A stretch of DNA of 9,103 bases, from contig JAFRLD010000230.1 in assembly GCA_017431395.1 (NCBI GenBank), positions 1 through 9,103 of the forward strand, in the 5' to 3' direction. Shown here piece after piece: positions 6,894-9,103 of the stretch; position 1 is the first letter of the stretch, and every line of letters begins with the position of its first letter. The DNA comes from Bacillota bacterium. GTDB lineage: Bacteria; Bacillota; Clostridia; Peptostreptococcales; Anaerovoracaceae. Made by a program: the position numbers and the translations under genes. The notes beneath the pieces are model-generated. The model was not told where the DNA came from and ran no database searches. It saw nothing but the letters and a program-made list of their open reading frames with translations.

Positions 6894-7808
6894 CTATTTT
6901 TCAAAATCCGAGCCAAGCAGCCCGTCCTGTTTTAACATCATCTTCAGGACGCTGATATCCGTGGACGCGTCCACGATCCCGTCCTCATAGAGCCGGTTCA
7001 GCAGGTTCCCGCAGGCCTCTGAGACCAGTTTGATCCCGCTGATGACTTCTTCCTTAAGATCATCCATATCCTCGCCGGTGATATTCTTCTTCGCATAAGA
7101 AAGATAGGATTCCGTGGAATTGATGATCATCGGCAGGTACCGGTCGGTCAGGCGCTTGATCTCCTGCTCCGCCCCCGGCACTTCGGCCACCCTCTGGAAG
7201 ATCTTCTCCACAATGGGGATCAGCGTTTCAAGACCGGCCCGGATCTCCTCATCCTTGGTTTGGGCCTTGAGGTCGTCCAGCTTTTGGACATACTCATTTC
7301 GCTTGGTTCTCAGCTGGTCGCTGGTTCCGACGCGGAAGGCTTCGGAGACATTCTTCTTTTTTCTCAGTCCGTCGAACAGGCCTTTTTTCTTCGGCGGGAG
7401 CATGACGTTGTCCGGGATATACTCCGCCTTGTACGTCACCGTCTCCGGCAGGATCTTCATGCCGGTGAAATTTTTTTGCCCTGTAAAAAACGACAGCCGT
7501 CCGGTCTCTCCGGATTTGATCCCGTTGGCCCCGGTCTTCGCTGTGACCTGGTCGACCCGGATCTGATCTTTGTAGATCTCCACCTTCATCCGCAGCTCCC
7601 TGAGGTCCACGGTGGTGGTGTTGGTGATCTCCAGGAAATAGTCCTTGCTCGGTGCGACCGTTCCCAGATTCCCGAGCCGGTATTTGCCGTTCTCGAAGGT
7701 ATCTCTGAGCCAGGCGATCACTTTCTGGCGAATTTCTTCATCTATTGCGTTCACCGCACTTGTTGTATTAGTTTCTTGATTTGTGTTTTGGTTTGTTTCT
7801 TGGCCCAT
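6894..7808 (-). CDS. XpaC-family protein with an N-terminal beta-rich domain
   Basis: A 304-residue protein. Its C-terminal half (about 165-304) matches the XpaC family (called '5-bromo-4-chloroindolyl phosphate hydrolysis' protein), most clearly in the end block ASTDISVLKMMLKQDGLLGS (281-300). Known XpaC proteins usually begin with two membrane helices. This one does not: it has an Asn/Thr-rich start (1-20), a helix (22-40), and a strand-rich region (about 45-132) resembling FxLYD/immunoglobulin-like domains (YFLEITNTTTVDLRELRMKV and IKSGETGRLSFF), then a basic linker with PPKKKG (138-143) and RKKK (149-152). It precedes telA by 18 bp, the usual pairing. AGGAG (complement of 7820-7824) lies 11 nt before ATG, a rather long gap; the ATG 7 nt upstream is out of frame. 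True function is unknown; the family name comes from an assay, not a pathway. Confidence 0.85.
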   Translation of the reverse strand: MGQETNQNTNQETNTTSAVNAIDEEIRQKVIAWLRDTFENGKYRLGNLGTVAPSKDYFLEITNTTTVDLRELRMKVEIYKDQIRVDQVTAKTGANGIKSGETGRLSFFTGQKNFTGMKILPETVTYKAEYIPDNVMLPPKKKGLFDGLRKKKNVSEAFRVGTSDQLRTKRNEYVQKLDDLKAQTKDEEIRAGLETLIPIVEKIFQRVAEVPGAEQEIKRLTDRYLPMIINSTESYLSYAKKNITGEDMDDLKEEVISGIKLVSEACGNLLNRLYEDGIVDASTDISVLKMMLKQDGLLGSDFEK

Positions 7809-7830
7809 GGTTCATTTCACTCCTGATGGT

Positions 7831-7860
7831 ATTATACCCTATCTGGTCAGTCCAGTCCAA
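7831..7860 (-). promoter_or_regulatory. Sigma-A promoter for xpaC-telA
   Basis: On the minus strand TTGGAC (7860-7855), an 18-bp spacer and a perfect TATAAT (7836-7831). Transcription would begin near 7824, almost at the ribosome site, so the leader is very short. The -35 box lies in the T-rich tail of the lon terminator. Confidence 0.75.
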
Positions 7861-7871
7861 AACAAAATGAA

Positions 7872-7902
7872 CGCGCCGGAGGATTAATTCACCTCCGTCG
7901 CG
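7872..7902 (-). terminator. Rho-independent terminator of lon, overlapping its stop codon
   Basis: An 11-position stem with one mismatch (7872-7882 with 7892-7902; A opposite G on the RNA) and a 9-nt loop that contains the TAA stop (7886-7884). It is followed on the minus strand by TTCATTTTGTTTTGG. The last codons of lon form one arm of the stem. It should separate lon from the xpaC promoter. Confidence 0.75.
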
Positions 7903-9103
7903 CTCAGGATCTCTTCTATCGTAGAGACCGGTACGATCTCGATCTTGTCCAGGACCTCCTGGGCCACATCCTTCAGGTCGTGTTCATTCTCCTCCGGGAT
8001 GAAGACCTTGGTGATGCCTGCCCGCTGGGCGGCCATGAGCTTCTCCGGCAGACCGCCGATCGGTGTGACAGCTCCCCGCAGGGAGACTTCCCCGGTCATA
8101 GCGATGTGCGGATCAACGACTTTGCCGGTAAGCAGTGACGCCAGTGCCGTCGTCAGGGTCACGCCCGCAGATGGGCCGTCTTTCGGGACCGCGCCCGCCG
8201 GCACGTGGATATGCAGGTCGCAGGTCTCGAGCTGCTTCGCCTCCTCCGGCAAAAGCGACTTCACCAGGGTGATGGCGATCTTCGCGGATTCCTGCATGAC
8301 ATCGCCGAGCTGGCCCGTGATGGTCAGCTTGCCGTCGCCCTTTGTCAGCATCGTTTCTATATAGAGGATCTCGCCACCTACCGGGGTCCAGGCCAGGCCG
8401 GTCACAACGCCCGGGTTCGGCTTCGGTAAGATCTTATTGTGCTGGATCGGCCGGTCTTCGAGTTCTTCGTGCACGCTCTGGGCAGTAACGATCTCTTTTT
8501 CCTCCGGATGCTCCGATACGCGGACCGCCAGCGTCCTGCATAATGTATCGATCCTCTTTCGCAGTCCCCGAACGCCGGCCTCCATGGTGTAGTCCGAGAT
8601 CAGCGTCTCCAGCGCCTCGTCCTCGATCTCCAGCTGGTCCTCCGTGATCCCCATGGCCTCCATGGACTTCGGGACCAGGAAGTGCTTACCGATCTGCAGC
8701 TTCTCGAGCGGCGTATAGCCGGTGAACTGGATGACCTCCATCCGGTTGAGCAGCGGTTCCGGGATCGTGTCCGCCGTATTCGCCGTGCAGATGAACAGCA
8801 CGTCGCTGAGATCATATGGGACGTTCATGTAGTGGTCGGTGAAGGTATTGTTCTGTTCCGGATCAAGGACCTCCAGCAAAGCGCTGGCCGGGCTCCCGTG
8901 GAACGAGTCGGACATCTTATCCACCTCGTCCAGCACCATGACCGGATTGGATGCTCCGCTCTTGCTGATGCCATCCATGATCCGTCCCGGCATCGCCCCG
9001 ATGTAAGTCCTGCGGTGCCCGCGGATATCGGACTCGTCGTGGACGCCGCCCAGGCTGACCCGCGCGTATTCTCTTCCCAGCGCCCGGGCGATGCTCCGCC
9101 CGA
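7884..9103 (-). CDS. lon: ATP-dependent protease Lon, C-terminal half (N-terminus beyond window)
   Basis: The open frame runs in from the right edge: 405 residues are visible, with the start outside. Lon is a cytoplasmic hexameric AAA+ protease that unfolds and degrades damaged and regulatory proteins. The window opens just after the expected Walker A loop with RSIARALGREY, then the family block SLGGVHDESDIRGHRRTYIG (usually GGVRDEAEIRGH), Walker B VMVLDEVDKM (near 8913-8942), sensor-1 FICTANT, the arginine-finger region LLNRME, and sensor-2 GVRGLRKRID. The protease domain follows with the catalytic Ser in KDGPSAGVT (codon 8169-8171) and the catalytic Lys in GLPEKLMAAQ (codon 8040-8042). An internal ATG at 8993 is not the real start, because homology continues upstream. 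Length and motifs look intact. Confidence 0.97.
   Translation of the reverse strand, partial: GRSIARALGREYARVSLGGVHDESDIRGHRRTYIGAMPGRIMDGISKSGASNPVMVLDEVDKMSDSFHGSPASALLEVLDPEQNNTFTDHYMNVPYDLSDVLFICTANTADTIPEPLLNRMEVIQFTGYTPLEKLQIGKHFLVPKSMEAMGITEDQLEIEDEALETLISDYTMEAGVRGLRKRIDTLCRTLAVRVSEHPEEKEIVTAQSVHEELEDRPIQHNKILPKPNPGVVTGLAWTPVGGEILYIETMLTKGDGKLTITGQLGDVMQESAKIAITLVKSLLPEEAKQLETCDLHIHVPAGAVPKDGPSAGVTLTTALASLLTGKVVDPHIAMTGEVSLRGAVTPIGGLPEKLMAAQRAGITKVFIPEENEHDLKDVAQEVLDKIEIVPVSTIEEILSATEVN

Overview
The window looks like chromosomal DNA of a Gram-positive, GC-rich anaerobe of the class Clostridia, perhaps Lachnospiraceae-like. This rests on strong AGGAGG ribosome sites, sigma-A-type promoters, a XpaC-TelA gene pair, a membrane-anchored clostripain-family protease, and a CadA-type ATPase with a separate small metal-binding protein. 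The placement is an inference; no rRNA or tRNA is present to confirm it. No mobile element, CRISPR array or RNA gene was seen.

Layout, left to right. Positions 1-1954 on the minus strand hold a heavy-metal efflux operon: a 72-residue HMA protein, then a Zn/Cd/Pb-type P1B ATPase that runs off the left edge. Positions 1955-2144 are a divergent control region with two back-to-back promoters and an 8-6-8 palindrome just after the efflux promoter. Positions 2145-5445 on the plus strand hold an ArsR-family regulator, a hotdog thioesterase whose start overlaps the regulator's stop, and an 830-residue clostripain-like (C11) protease with a Ser/His-rich tail and one membrane anchor. A bidirectional terminator near 5494-5526 separates this from the minus-strand genes telA (5562-6875) and xpaC (6894-7808), which form an operon with its own promoter. 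The right edge holds the C-terminal half of the ATP-dependent protease Lon (7884-9103), ended by a hairpin that overlaps its stop codon.

How the genes may work together: the regulator probably represses the HMA-ATPase operon through the palindrome until Zn, Cd or Pb rises; the HMA protein binds metal and may pass it to, or regulate, the ATPase. The thioesterase and protease lie downstream of the regulator with short gaps, so they may be read from its promoter, but nothing shows a metal-related role for them. TelA-XpaC is a conserved Firmicute pair linked to tolerance of toxic anions or envelope-active agents; Lon does protein quality control.

The most unusual features are two separate in-frame tandem repeats inside the ATPase gene, the Ser/His pentad repeat in the protease tail, and a XpaC protein whose usual N-terminal membrane part is replaced by a soluble beta-rich region. 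I did not find a clearly new multi-gene system; most of the window is recognisable.
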